Part shown: one piece after another, positions 25,731 to 33,121 of the stretch
Layout of the letters: every line of letters begins with the position of its first letter
Numbering within the stretch: the first letter of the stretch is position 1
Origin: Algoriphagus sp. NG3
GTDB taxonomy: Bacteria; Bacteroidota; Bacteroidia; Cytophagales; Cyclobacteriaceae
Reading direction: 5' to 3'
NCBI RefSeq assembly: GCF_034119865.1
Contig: NZ_CP139421.1
Coordinates: 3,817,001-3,881,000, forward strand
DNA: 64,000 nucleotides
Position numbers and translations under genes: made by a program
Notes under the pieces: model-generated
The model's database searches: none
Told to the model about the DNA's origin: nothing
The model's input: only the letters and a program-made list of their open reading frames with translations

Positions 25731-26524
25731 GGCAGCTGTTCTAAATGGTTAAAAGCTACTTCCAACGCTCCATAAGCCTCGGCATCTAAGTCAAAATGCC
25801 CATACCACACGAAGTTATAGATTCTCGTGACTTCGGTGAAAGGCTCGACAAACGGGGTTTCCTTCAGCTCGATTTGGTAATCAAAATTAGTTTTGGATGA
25901 TTTCCAGACAATCAGCTTACGCCTGATTAGCTGCTGCAGTACCGAGAGATAACGGTATCGAAGAGCCAGCCGGAAGTCCTGATTTCTCAATGCCTCTTCT
26001 ATGAGTGCATTTAAATTGTCACTTTTGAGCAGGACTTCGTCAGCACTCAGGGAAGAAAGTCCGGTTTTACCATCCTGACTACCTCCAGAACTGTATTTCA
26101 TGGCAAGCCAGACAAGCAGACTCATCAGCATTACTAGCAAGAGATAAGGTGCCAATTGGAAAAAGACCTGCCAAAATCCGGAAAGAGCCGAACCTCCTAA
26201 TATCCTATCCAGAAATTTATTCCATGCATTAGTAAACCACAACTTTGCACGCTGTAGCCAGTTTTTTTCCTCTTGGATATCCTCATAATCGTATTCCGCC
26301 TGAGAAAGGTAAGTATCCTCATAACCCTCCTCAAATGACCAAGCCTTGTGGTAAGTAAAACCCTGCGAATACGGTCCTGCACCCACACTGTCTTGAGCCT
26401 GCACCATATCCGGCGCAGCCAGAACCTCTCCATTTTGGAATAAAAATAACAGAAGAGCGATCAGTCCAGTCCTAGCCAAGGTCTTCAAGTTTCGCCTTAA
26501 TTCCGGTTCTGTTTTTTTCCTCAT
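25727..26524 (-). CDS. DUF4129 domain membrane protein
   Basis: About 265 residues from ATG at 26524 (MRKKTEPELRR); the frame extends only three codons further, to a TTG. An N-terminal hydrophobic segment (TGLIALLLFLFQNGEVLAAP) looks like a signal peptide, and a membrane segment lies near residues 140-160 (YLLLVMLMSLLVWLAM). The C-terminal DUF4129 region is LRNQDFRLALRYRYLSVLQQLIRRKLI followed by FVWYGHFDLDAEAYGALEVAF. It overlaps the preceding membrane-protein gene by 53 bases. The domain accompanies MoxR/DUF58/transglutaminase systems; function unknown. Confidence 0.8.
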   Translation of the reverse strand: MRKKTEPELRRNLKTLARTGLIALLLFLFQNGEVLAAPDMVQAQDSVGAGPYSQGFTYHKAWSFEEGYEDTYLSQAEYDYEDIQEEKNWLQRAKLWFTNAWNKFLDRILGGSALSGFWQVFFQLAPYLLLVMLMSLLVWLAMKYSSGGSQDGKTGLSSLSADEVLLKSDNLNALIEEALRNQDFRLALRYRYLSVLQQLIRRKLIVWKSSKTNFDYQIELKETPFVEPFTEVTRIYNFVWYGHFDLDAEAYGALEVAFNHLEQLP

Positions 26525-27302
26525 CCAGGTCAAAATAGATCAGCCCAAAGGCAACCACCATAACTATAGAAATCAGGTTGCTCGCAGCGGAGCTGATGGT
26601 AGCCAAAAGCAAATAGATAAAGTCTCCAGAGACCTCCCCATTTCCATCAACCGCCGAAAAGAATGTCTTGGTGCCTAAATAAACTGTGCTTGGAAGTTGG
26701 AATACGAAGGAAATTATCCCTATCACAATGGATAACACCAAAATAGTCCCGAAAGTCACCCACCAGTACCCTGAAATCAATTTGAATGCCGCACGGATAC
26801 TGTCAATTTTCCCCATTCCCAAAAAACAAAACACTGGAAAAACCAAAAATACCGGCACCATAAAATAGATCCCAGGAATAATGAAAAACAAAAACCCAAG
26901 AACAATGAGCATATAGCACATGACCGAGAGTAAGACTAGTTGCCCAATTTTAGTGCGGGCATTCTGTATGATAACTTCCTCCTGTATATTCCCCTTGGTC
27001 TCTATATAGTTCTGCATAAAAGCATAAACCCCAGAAGACACCGAAGCATAAAAAAGTACGCTACCCAACATCATGAGAAGCAGCACTACAAAAAAGTAGA
27101 GTGGATCGGTAGTCATATAGGACGCTGTATAAACATACTGATACAACCCGGACAGCAGCACTGTCAGTACAAAGAAAACCCCGGAGGTCTTTAAAAGAAC
27201 ATTCCAAAGGGGGCTGATGTTGATCCTAATAAAAGTAAAGGAATCCGAAAGAATAGTTCCTAATTCCCTCTTGGTTCTTAATTCGAGATAGGGCTGCTGC
27301 AT
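26472..27302 (-). CDS. Polytopic membrane protein (GPDPase membrane-domain-like)
   Basis: A 276-residue protein with about six membrane segments (LLKTSGVFFVLTVLLSGLYQY; YFFVVLLLMMLGSVLFYASV; LVLLSVMCYMLIVLGFLFFIIPGIYFMVPVFLVFPVF; VTFGTILVLSIVIGIISFVF; LISIVMVVAFGLIYFDL). The IPGIYF..PVFLVFPVF turn and the end IYFDLDEEKNRTG recall the membrane domain of glycerophosphoryl diester phosphodiesterase-type proteins. It overlaps SpoIIM by 25 bases at its start and DUF4129 by 53 bases at its end, so it is translated as part of the cluster. No catalytic domain is present. Confidence 0.72.
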   Translation of the reverse strand: MQQPYLELRTKRELGTILSDSFTFIRINISPLWNVLLKTSGVFFVLTVLLSGLYQYVYTASYMTTDPLYFFVVLLLMMLGSVLFYASVSSGVYAFMQNYIETKGNIQEEVIIQNARTKIGQLVLLSVMCYMLIVLGFLFFIIPGIYFMVPVFLVFPVFCFLGMGKIDSIRAAFKLISGYWWVTFGTILVLSIVIGIISFVFQLPSTVYLGTKTFFSAVDGNGEVSGDFIYLLLATISSAASNLISIVMVVAFGLIYFDLDEEKNRTGIKAKLEDLG

Positions 27303-28258
27303 ACGTTCGACTTTTTAAATAGTTTGACCGGTAAATAAACATAATAAAACATAATCAGGCTCAAAGAACCCAGGATGATCAGGATACTGAGTATATCCGG
27401 CATTTCGGTAAGTCGGGTGACAAAAGATTCCAAAAAACCCGCAATCACAAAGAACGGAATGGTACTCATTAAAATTTTCAGGCCATCTTTCATCCCTCGG
27501 CGGAAGGAATGCAAGCGGCTGAATGTACCTGGAAAAAGGATTCCATTTCCCAAAACCAATCCGGCACACCCGGCAATGACTATAACTGAAATCTCTATTG
27601 TACCATGAATCCAGATCGTACGCGCTGACTCCCAAAGCAGTCCTTTGGCATGGAAGAAATATTGGAATGAACCCAGCATCACTCCATTGTACATCAATAC
27701 AAGCAGTGTACCTACTCCCAGGAATATACCTGCTACAAAAGCGACAATCGCAACCCGGATGTTATTGACCGTGATCCCCATAAACATATCCATCTGGTTC
27801 ATTTTCTTATAAACGGCCATTGGATCTCCAGAGTCGATATTAGCCAGCGTATGATTGACGTAGCTGTCTCCTAGAATAGAGCGAACAAAAGAAATGTCTG
27901 TTTGGGCAGAATAGACTCCCATCATCGCAAAAAGGGCAAATACAAAGAAAGAAATTCCTAGCTGGGGAAGGTATCTGTAAAACATCAATGGAAAATCATT
28001 TGTGTAAAAATCCAGAACTCCTTTGACCCCCATCTTTTTGTCACGATAGACTTCACGGTGATATTGGGAGGCTAGGTGATTGAGGTAAACCATAGCTTTT
28101 CCTTCCGGATAAAAGGTCCGGGCGTAATTGAGATCATCAGAAATCTCCAAATACAAGTCTGCTAAATCAGATGGGGGAAGCACAGTTTTACTTGCTAAAT
28201 GCTGTTCAAAACTGCTCCACTTCGTCTGATTTTTTTTGATAAAAAGTGATTCCTTCAT
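27278..28258 (-). CDS. SpoIIM family (stage II sporulation protein M-like) membrane protein
   Basis: A 326-residue protein. An N-terminal cytoplasmic region (KWSSFEQHLASKTVLPPSDLADLYLEISDDLNYARTFYP) precedes several membrane helices. The SpoIIM-like features are NNIRVAIVAFVAGIFLGVGTLLVLMYNGVMLG and IWIHGTIEISVIVIAGCAGLVLGNGILFPG. In non-sporulating Bacteroidota this protein accompanies RDD, DUF4129 and MoxR genes, and its role is unknown. It is the first gene of the operon, with ATG at 28258 and a 107-base divergent spacer to the RDD gene, where the operon promoter should lie. Confidence 0.85.
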   Translation of the reverse strand: MKESLFIKKNQTKWSSFEQHLASKTVLPPSDLADLYLEISDDLNYARTFYPEGKAMVYLNHLASQYHREVYRDKKMGVKGVLDFYTNDFPLMFYRYLPQLGISFFVFALFAMMGVYSAQTDISFVRSILGDSYVNHTLANIDSGDPMAVYKKMNQMDMFMGITVNNIRVAIVAFVAGIFLGVGTLLVLMYNGVMLGSFQYFFHAKGLLWESARTIWIHGTIEISVIVIAGCAGLVLGNGILFPGTFSRLHSFRRGMKDGLKILMSTIPFFVIAGFLESFVTRLTEMPDILSILIILGSLSLIMFYYVYLPVKLFKKSNVCSSPISN

Positions 28259-28365
28259 TAAAAGTAAATAGACACACCTAAAACTATTAAATCATTTTAT
28301 TATATGACAAGAGATGGGTACTTTTCCTGACAATTTTACTTCATGCGTAGCATATCACATAGTAG

Positions 28366-29082
28366 ATGGAAGGATTTTATTTCGAAACTGCCCAGCATAT
28401 CCAAATCAGTCAGCGTCCGGCAACTTTGGGATCCAGAATATTGGCGCAATTGATAGATGGCTTTGTCATGGGAATCTATATCGTCTTGGTTTCGATCACC
28501 GCTTTTGGAATTATGGAGGTTGATGACGGATCAGTTGCCGTGATCACCTTGTTTGTTATACCATTTCTGGTATATCATCTGCTGTTTGAAATATTCATGA
28601 ATGGCCAGTCGATTGGAAAGTTCGCCATGGAAATCCGGGTAGTTCAGCTTGATGGAACCAAGGCTACAATTAGTAGTTATCTGATTCGATGGCTGCTGCG
28701 TCCTGTGGACATCACCATCAGTTCTGGAGGAATCGCAATCTTAAGTATTTTAATGGGAGGCAAAGGCCAAAGGCTAGGTGACATAGCCGCCGGGACGACC
28801 GTCATTTCCTTAAAACAAGAAGCTGTAAATCGAAACAATCTGTTGACCCAAGTCAAAGCCGATCACGAACCAAAATATCCGCAAGTGGTCAATTTGAACG
28901 ACTCTCAGATCATGCAGATCAAAAAAATCAGACTGGAAGCATTGAAATCCCAAGATTTTGAACTGATCGGCAAATTAGCGGATAAAACAAGCAGAATACT
29001 TCAGATCAACTTTGAGACAAAAGCGCTGGGGTTTATTGATCAAGTCATTATGGATTATGAGTATTTTGCCCAAAAAGAATAA
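28366..29082 (+). CDS. RDD family membrane protein
   Basis: A 238-residue protein. RDD signatures are visible: ATLGSRILAQLIDGFVMGIYIVLV (Arg and Asp at the start of the first membrane helix), FLVYHLLFEIFMNGQSIGKFAMEIRVV, and LIRWLLRPVDITISSGGIAILSILMGGKGQRLGDIAAGT. About three membrane segments are followed by a soluble C-terminal helical tail (ILQINFETKALGFIDQVIMDYEYF). The family is widespread; some members affect ion transport, and here the divergent SpoIIM/MoxR operon suggests a shared envelope function. It is followed by a 365-base gene-poor stretch before the hip module. Confidence 0.85.
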   Translation: MEGFYFETAQHIQISQRPATLGSRILAQLIDGFVMGIYIVLVSITAFGIMEVDDGSVAVITLFVIPFLVYHLLFEIFMNGQSIGKFAMEIRVVQLDGTKATISSYLIRWLLRPVDITISSGGIAILSILMGGKGQRLGDIAAGTTVISLKQEAVNRNNLLTQVKADHEPKYPQVVNLNDSQIMQIKKIRLEALKSQDFELIGKLADKTSRILQINFETKALGFIDQVIMDYEYFAQKE

Positions 29083-29189
29083 TCACTATCTGATTCATAC
29101 TCGATACCCCTCTAAGGAAAAGACAATGCTTGGGGATTAATTAGCCAATTACACATGAATCCGATCTCTATCAGTTTACAAGCTACAAT

Positions 29190-29312
29190 CCCTTGACTTA
29201 TCCGTTTTGAAAAATAACCCATTTTCTCAGCAAGCTTTTCCTGAGTCATTCCAGAAATCTTTCACCTTTCTTTGAGAAAAGTCACTGTTGGATTCATTCT
29301 ATACCGTGGCAT
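29190..29312 (-). pseudogene. Decayed HigA-like (XRE) antitoxin fragment
   Basis: Reading the minus strand from ATG at 29312 gives MPRYRMNPTVTFLKER, then a TGA stop, then in the same frame KISGMTQEKLAEKMGYFSKRISQG. The segment MTQEKLAEKMG...SKRISQ is the helix-turn-helix of HigA-type antitoxins, with an extra residue where the family has VSKRTISQ. Similarity fades after that. The in-frame stop and lack of a partner toxin mark it as a relic. Confidence 0.45.
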
Positions 29313-29317
29313 TATAG

Positions 29318-29453
29318 TCACATTATATTGTGATATAAAGCTAAATATATAGAAAACTTAACTTTTCTCCTTACCAATCACACTATAGTATGATTTTTAT
29401 TTCTTCTCGTCTAAATATCTTCTATATTTACAAAAAATCACATTATAATGACA
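29318..29453. promoter_or_regulatory. Three operator-like palindromes upstream of hipB, 60 bp apart
   Basis: Sixteen-base sites at 29318-29333 (TCACATTATATTGTGA), 29378-29393 (TCACACTATAGTATGA) and 29438-29453 (TCACATTATAATGACA) share the form TCACAYTATANTNTGA. They are spaced by exactly 60 bases. The third overlaps the hipB start codon at 29448. A promoter-like TATATTTA (29423-29430) lies between sites two and three. HipB-type autorepression is the likely function. Confidence 0.65.
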
Positions 29454-29657
29454 ATTGAGGAAATCGGAATTGTAATTAAGGAAAGGAGGCAGTTATTGGG
29501 ACTTATACAACCCGATCTGGCAGAAATGGCTCAGATAAGCATCAATACGCTCTATAAAATCGAGCGTGGCGAGGCAAACCCATCCGTGAAAGTGTTAAAT
29601 AAGCTGGCAGAAGTTCTGGGATTAGAATTATCTATCGTTGTGAAAAAAATTCTTTAA
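29448..29657 (+). CDS. hipB: HipB-like XRE antitoxin/repressor
   Basis: A 69-residue protein that is almost all Cro/C1-type helix-turn-helix: IGIVIKERRQLLGLIQPDLAEMAQISINTLYKIERGEANPSVKVLNKLAEVLGLEL. The wording LYKIERGEANPSVKVLNKLAEVL is typical of HipB from hip modules. It is expected to bind the palindromes just upstream and to bind the kinase toxin. It ends three bases before the next gene, so the three genes form one operon. The last operator overlaps its own start codon. Confidence 0.85.
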   Translation: MTIEEIGIVIKERRQLLGLIQPDLAEMAQISINTLYKIERGEANPSVKVLNKLAEVLGLELSIVVKKIL

Positions 29658-29660
29658 GCA

Positions 29661-30002
29661 ATGAATAGCGCAAGAGTACTCCGAAATGGTGAGTTGGTAG
29701 GAACACTCACAAAATTAAAAAAAGGAATCTACACCTTTACTTATGAGGATATCTGGTTTAAAGATCCAATGAAACCGGCCGTTAGCCTTACCCTACCAAA
29801 ATCAGCAAAAGAATATTCTTCTGACCACCTCTTCCCCTTTTTCTTCAATATGCTCTCAGAAGGCGTGAACCTTAAGTTACAGGCAAGGCAATACCAAGTT
29901 GACGAAGAAGACTTCTTTTCCCTTCTACTACTTACTGCAAATTCTGACACCATAGGAGCTATTACCATCGAACCTATCAATGACCAACTCAACTTACATT
30001 AA
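29661..30002 (+). CDS. hipS: HipS-like protein (separate HipA N-terminal subdomain)
   Basis: A 113-residue protein equal to the N-subdomain 1 of HipA: ARVLRNGELVGTLTKLKKGIYTFTYEDIWFKDP, AVSLTLPKSAKEYSSDHLFPFFFNMLSEG and LLTANSDTIGAITIEP. In classical HipA this part is fused to the kinase; here it is an independent gene, as in the HipBST system of enteropathogenic E. coli, where HipS is the antitoxin. The final 23 bases overlap the kinase start at 29980, so translation is coupled. Antitoxin activity is inferred from that known system. Confidence 0.82.
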   Translation: MNSARVLRNGELVGTLTKLKKGIYTFTYEDIWFKDPMKPAVSLTLPKSAKEYSSDHLFPFFFNMLSEGVNLKLQARQYQVDEEDFFSLLLLTANSDTIGAITIEPINDQLNLH

Positions 30003-31029
30003 AGAACTTGTGAACTGCCCAGGAACTCTTGCTGAAGGTTACCAGACTTATAGTCCGGTCTGCCTTAGGCAACTTTTCAATGGCAAGAAGACATCTCATA
30101 TTCTTCCTTATGAGAGCCACAATCCAAGCGAGGCTGAAGAACTCGCAAAACTTATAGCCAATCGGAAAAGAATATCTATATCTGGAGTTCAAGAAAAGCT
30201 ATCAGTGCTATGGGACAAGGGCCAAATTAGATTAACCTCAGCGGGAGAACAAGGTACTTACATACTTAAACCTATTCCAAGGGATTTGGACAAAATTGAT
30301 CAGGTACCGGCAAATGAACATTTGACCATGCAGATAGCCAAGCAAGTGTATAAACTCAAGGTCTCCCAAAACGCTATGATATTTTTCAGGAACGGAGAAC
30401 CAGCCTTTATTACCAAACGATTTGATATTGATTCTGTAACATCAAAAAAATGGGGGAAGGAAGACTTTGCTACCCTTGCAGGTAAAACGAAAGAAACTGA
30501 TGGCAATGAATTTAAATACAACTACAGCTACGAAGGAATAGCCATGTTAATTAAAAAATATGTTGCCGCCTACCCAGTTGCACTCGAAGAGTTTTTCAAA
30601 CTCGTGACATTCAATTTTCTTTTCTCAAATGGAGATGCTCACCTGAAGAACTTCAGTTTATTAGAAACACCACAAGGCGATTACCAACTGAGCCCAGCCT
30701 ATGATTTGGTGAATACAAGGATTCATGTCAAAGATCCTGAATTAGCTCTAAAAGATGGTTTGTTTGCAGATGGCTATTACACTAAAAGTAATGAGGCCAA
30801 TGGTTTTCTTGCCTATGATGATTTCTTTGAATTCGGAATAAAGATCGGTTTATTGGCATCGAGAGTAAGTAGGATTCTAAATGAGCTATCAACCCATAAT
30901 CCAGAAGTAGAATCCATGATCCAGCGAAGTTTTCTTAGCAAGGATGTGAAAGAGATATACAAAAGCACCTATTTGGATAGATTAAAATTGCTGAATTACT
31001 CCTTCCTGAAATTAAAAAAGGGAAATTGA
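29980..31029 (+). CDS. hipT: HipT-like serine/threonine kinase toxin
   Basis: A 349-residue HipA-family kinase lacking N-subdomain 1. The glycine-rich loop is RISISGVQEK, with Ser66 and Ser68 forming the S-I-S motif known as the autophosphorylation site in HipT. GTYILKPIPRDLD holds the ATP-lysine region. The catalytic motif is NGDAHLKN (Asp219), and the metal motif is SPAYDLVNT (Asp242). In E. coli, HipT phosphorylates tryptophanyl-tRNA synthetase; the target here is not known. All key residues are present, so it appears active. Third gene of the operon, overlapping hipS by 23 bases and converging on the YdeI-like gene 19 bases later. Confidence 0.87.
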   Translation: MTNSTYIKELVNCPGTLAEGYQTYSPVCLRQLFNGKKTSHILPYESHNPSEAEELAKLIANRKRISISGVQEKLSVLWDKGQIRLTSAGEQGTYILKPIPRDLDKIDQVPANEHLTMQIAKQVYKLKVSQNAMIFFRNGEPAFITKRFDIDSVTSKKWGKEDFATLAGKTKETDGNEFKYNYSYEGIAMLIKKYVAAYPVALEEFFKLVTFNFLFSNGDAHLKNFSLLETPQGDYQLSPAYDLVNTRIHVKDPELALKDGLFADGYYTKSNEANGFLAYDDFFEFGIKIGLLASRVSRILNELSTHNPEVESMIQRSFLSKDVKEIYKSTYLDRLKLLNYSFLKLKKGN

Positions 31030-31048
31030 AACGTACCGGTAAAACCAA

Positions 31049-31627
31049 TTAATCATTCAATCCTCTTCCTTCTAGAATCTGTGGGATCAGCTTTTCTACT
31101 CTCGCTTCCCGGGTCTTAGCCTGCTTAGCTGACGCAAAATGCAACAGGTATCCACGCTGCCTCCCGGGTGTCAATGCCTCAAAAGCAGCTTTCAACTCAG
31201 GATTTTCATCCAGTTTCACCTGAAATTCTTCAGGAATAGGATATTCCTTTGTCTTTTTTAATTCTACTTTCAGGCCGGCTTTTTCCACTTCTATTGCCTC
31301 GAATATATAGCTTTTCAACAGGGACTTTATTTCTACGATTTCCTTCAAATCGGTAAATCGGATCTGCCTTGCAGACTGCACATTCTCGGTCTGCTGGATC
31401 ATAATACCTTCAGTATCCTGAAGCAACGCACCTTTATGGAATAAAAGCGCACAGTATTCCTTGAAACCGTGTATGAGCACCACATTGCTTCCTTGATAGG
31501 TATAGCAAGGCACCCCCCACTTCAATTCTTCAGTCAGTCCACAGTCTAAAACCAAGGCTCTCAACTGCTTGTACTCTTTCTGCCACTGAGAAGATTTATC
31601 GAAAAAGAAATCAACTTTTGGGTTCAT
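31049..31627 (-). CDS. YdeI/OmpD-associated family protein (DUF1801 plus OmdA-like C-terminus)
   Basis: A 192-residue cytoplasmic protein. The N-terminal half is a DUF1801 domain (YKQLRALVLDCGLTEELKWGVPCYTYQGSNVVLIHGFKEYCALLFHKGA). The C-terminal half has the YdeI/OmdA signature (EYPIPEEFQVKLDENPELKAAFEALTPGRQRGYLLHFASAKQAKTREARVEKLIPQIL). The family is common in Bacteroidota and of unknown biochemical role. It is the last gene of a minus-strand run of small genes and starts four bases after the end of an open extension of the upstream DUF1801 gene. Confidence 0.85.
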   Translation of the reverse strand: MNPKVDFFFDKSSQWQKEYKQLRALVLDCGLTEELKWGVPCYTYQGSNVVLIHGFKEYCALLFHKGALLQDTEGIMIQQTENVQSARQIRFTDLKEIVEIKSLLKSYIFEAIEVEKAGLKVELKKTKEYPIPEEFQVKLDENPELKAAFEALTPGRQRGYLLHFASAKQAKTREARVEKLIPQILEGRGLND

Positions 31628-31631
31628 TTTA

Positions 31632-31766
31632 TTAATCAGAATTTTGAATGGTTAAGGTTTCACTCTTTGCCTCTTTCATTAATTGAGTGTGTATTTTAAA
31701 AGTCTTTTTGAAATCATCCAAATCTCTTGCAGCATTTTCCAATACAACCGAATTCGAAGTGAATTC
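31632..31766 (-). other. Open in-frame extension beyond the TAG of the DUF1801 gene (possible gene remnant)
   Basis: After the TAG at 31767-31769 the same frame stays open for 44 codons to a TAA at 31632-31634. It reads protein-like, for example NSVVLENAARDLDDFKK and TFKIHTQLMKEAKSETL. No ATG precedes the main part; a TTG could start a peptide of about 36 residues. It may be the end of a former longer protein, or a small gene between two DUF1801-type genes. Confidence 0.35.
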
Positions 31767-32189
31767 CTAATCCAATAAGCCCAATTGAGGTAAATGTTTG
31801 ACTGTATGATAAGTCAATGCGGCCTTGATGCAATTTTTCAATTCGGCTTCAGGAATTTCTTCATCCAGCTGAAAAAGGATAGCCCGATTCCCTTCAAATT
31901 TGAAAAAACCATCGAAAACCGAACGGAAACTGGGAACCAATTTGCTGGTGCATTTGAAATACATCGCATACTCATCAGGGCTTTTCGATTTCCAATCCAT
32001 CCTAAGCGTACTTCCCTTTTTGGCAATGTAACTAGGTTCGCCCCATTTTAGCGTCTCTTCCAAATCGGGAAGACCTATCTCCTCAGCTGTCTCTAAAACC
32101 AGCCTCCGCAGGTTCACCATCTTATCCCGTACAATATCAGGGTATTTTGAAAAAACAGATGCTACTTCAGGACTTGTTATCAATTTCAT
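31767..32189 (-). CDS. DUF1801 domain protein
   Basis: A 140-residue cytoplasmic protein with the DUF1801 fold: VRDKMVNLRRLVLETAEEIGLPDLEETLKWGEPSYIAKKGSTLRMDWKSKSPDEYAMYFKC, then FKFEGNRAILFQLDEEIPEAELKNCIKAALTYHTVK. Family function is unknown. It lies 10 bases after the upstream GNAT gene on the same strand and before the YdeI-like gene, which carries the same domain at its N-terminus, suggesting an old duplication. Confidence 0.82.
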   Translation of the reverse strand: MKLITSPEVASVFSKYPDIVRDKMVNLRRLVLETAEEIGLPDLEETLKWGEPSYIAKKGSTLRMDWKSKSPDEYAMYFKCTSKLVPSFRSVFDGFFKFEGNRAILFQLDEEIPEAELKNCIKAALTYHTVKHLPQLGLLD

Positions 32190-32199
32190 TAGGTAGCAT

Positions 32200-32673
32200 T
32201 TAAGTATTTAATACCTGATTTTGGTTCATTTCCGGCTTAAATTCCATGTGCAAAATCGGATAAGGCTTGCCTAGTCCATCTACTTCTGACCTGCCGATTA
32301 CTTTAAACCCATTTTTGAGGTAAAACTCCAAAGCCCTAGGGTTTTGCTCATTGACATCCACTTTATCTACCCGCTGAAGAAGAACTGCATGATCCAATAA
32401 AGTTTTGCCTATTCCTTTTCCTGCTTGATATGGATGGATAAACAGCATTTCCAAGTTGCCTTCTGCCACTCCGGAAAAGCCCAGGATCTTACCTGAGTCA
32501 GCTCGTACACAGTTCAACTCCACTGCTTTTAAATACTCATTCAAAATCAATGGCTTGAAAAACAGGATATCTTCTTCGGGTAGAAAATCGTGCGTGGCCC
32601 GCACAGATGCTTCCCAGAGATCAACTACATGGGGATATTCGGATGGGTCAATTTCGGTAATCTTATAGTTCAT
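32200..32673 (-). CDS. GNAT family N-acetyltransferase
   Basis: About 157 residues from ATG at 32673 (MNYKITEIDPSEYPHVV); the frame stays open to 32742, inside the previous gene, but the extra residues do not resemble the family. The acetyl-CoA binding region is LEMLFIHPYQAGKGIGKTLLDHAV (Q/RxxGxG/A motif). VDVNEQNPRALEFYLKNGFKVIGR is the typical C-terminal GNAT segment. It overlaps the upstream GNAT gene by 11 bases. Substrate unknown. Confidence 0.85.
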   Translation of the reverse strand: MNYKITEIDPSEYPHVVDLWEASVRATHDFLPEEDILFFKPLILNEYLKAVELNCVRADSGKILGFSGVAEGNLEMLFIHPYQAGKGIGKTLLDHAVLLQRVDKVDVNEQNPRALEFYLKNGFKVIGRSEVDGLGKPYPILHMEFKPEMNQNQVLNT

Positions 32674-33100
32674 AGACTTTGGGATTATGCCGCTCCATAT
32701 AGAAGTCAGGATTGGCAAGTTTAGTGAAACCATACTTTTCATAGAGCCAAGGGGCAGTATTGGTCAGCAGTATCCAGCGTCTTAGATTTTGCAAGTCTTC
32801 ATGTGAAGTAATGCTATCCATCAGCCACTTGCTCAGACCAAGGCCACGATATTTGTCCAAAATAAAAACATCACCTAAATAGGCTATAGCAGCAAAATCA
32901 GAAATAACCTTAGCATAACCTACCTGCTCTTTTCCGTGATAGATTCCAAAATTAAGGCAATTTTCTATGGCTTTATTCACCGTCTCGAACTTGATTCCAT
33001 TTGCCCAGCCCGACTCCGTACTTAAAAAGCGGTGGATCATCGCTCTGTCCAATTTTGCTTTATCTGTTGAGATCAGAAAGCCATTCTTTTGTAATTCCAT
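32663..33100 (-). CDS. GNAT family N-acetyltransferase
   Basis: A 145-residue protein. AIAYLGDVFILDKYRGLGLSKWLMDSI is the acetyl-CoA loop (RGLGLS), and LLTNTAPWLYEKYGFTKLANPDFYMER is the family's C-terminal end. The overall form fits small GNATs annotated in Bacteroidota, with the FLSTESGWANG start near residue 26. It lies 21 bases after the DUF3050 gene and overlaps the next GNAT gene, so the genes are co-expressed. Substrate unknown. Confidence 0.85.
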   Translation of the reverse strand: MELQKNGFLISTDKAKLDRAMIHRFLSTESGWANGIKFETVNKAIENCLNFGIYHGKEQVGYAKVISDFAAIAYLGDVFILDKYRGLGLSKWLMDSITSHEDLQNLRRWILLTNTAPWLYEKYGFTKLANPDFYMERHNPKVYEL

Positions 33101-33121
33101 TCCTAATATATTCTGAAAATC

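Noticed and set aside
31632..31769. TAG recoding (stop read-through as an amino acid) for the DUF1801 gene
   Set aside because: Other genes here stop normally, and no recoding element is visible; a remnant or small gene is simpler, so it is kept only as an observation.
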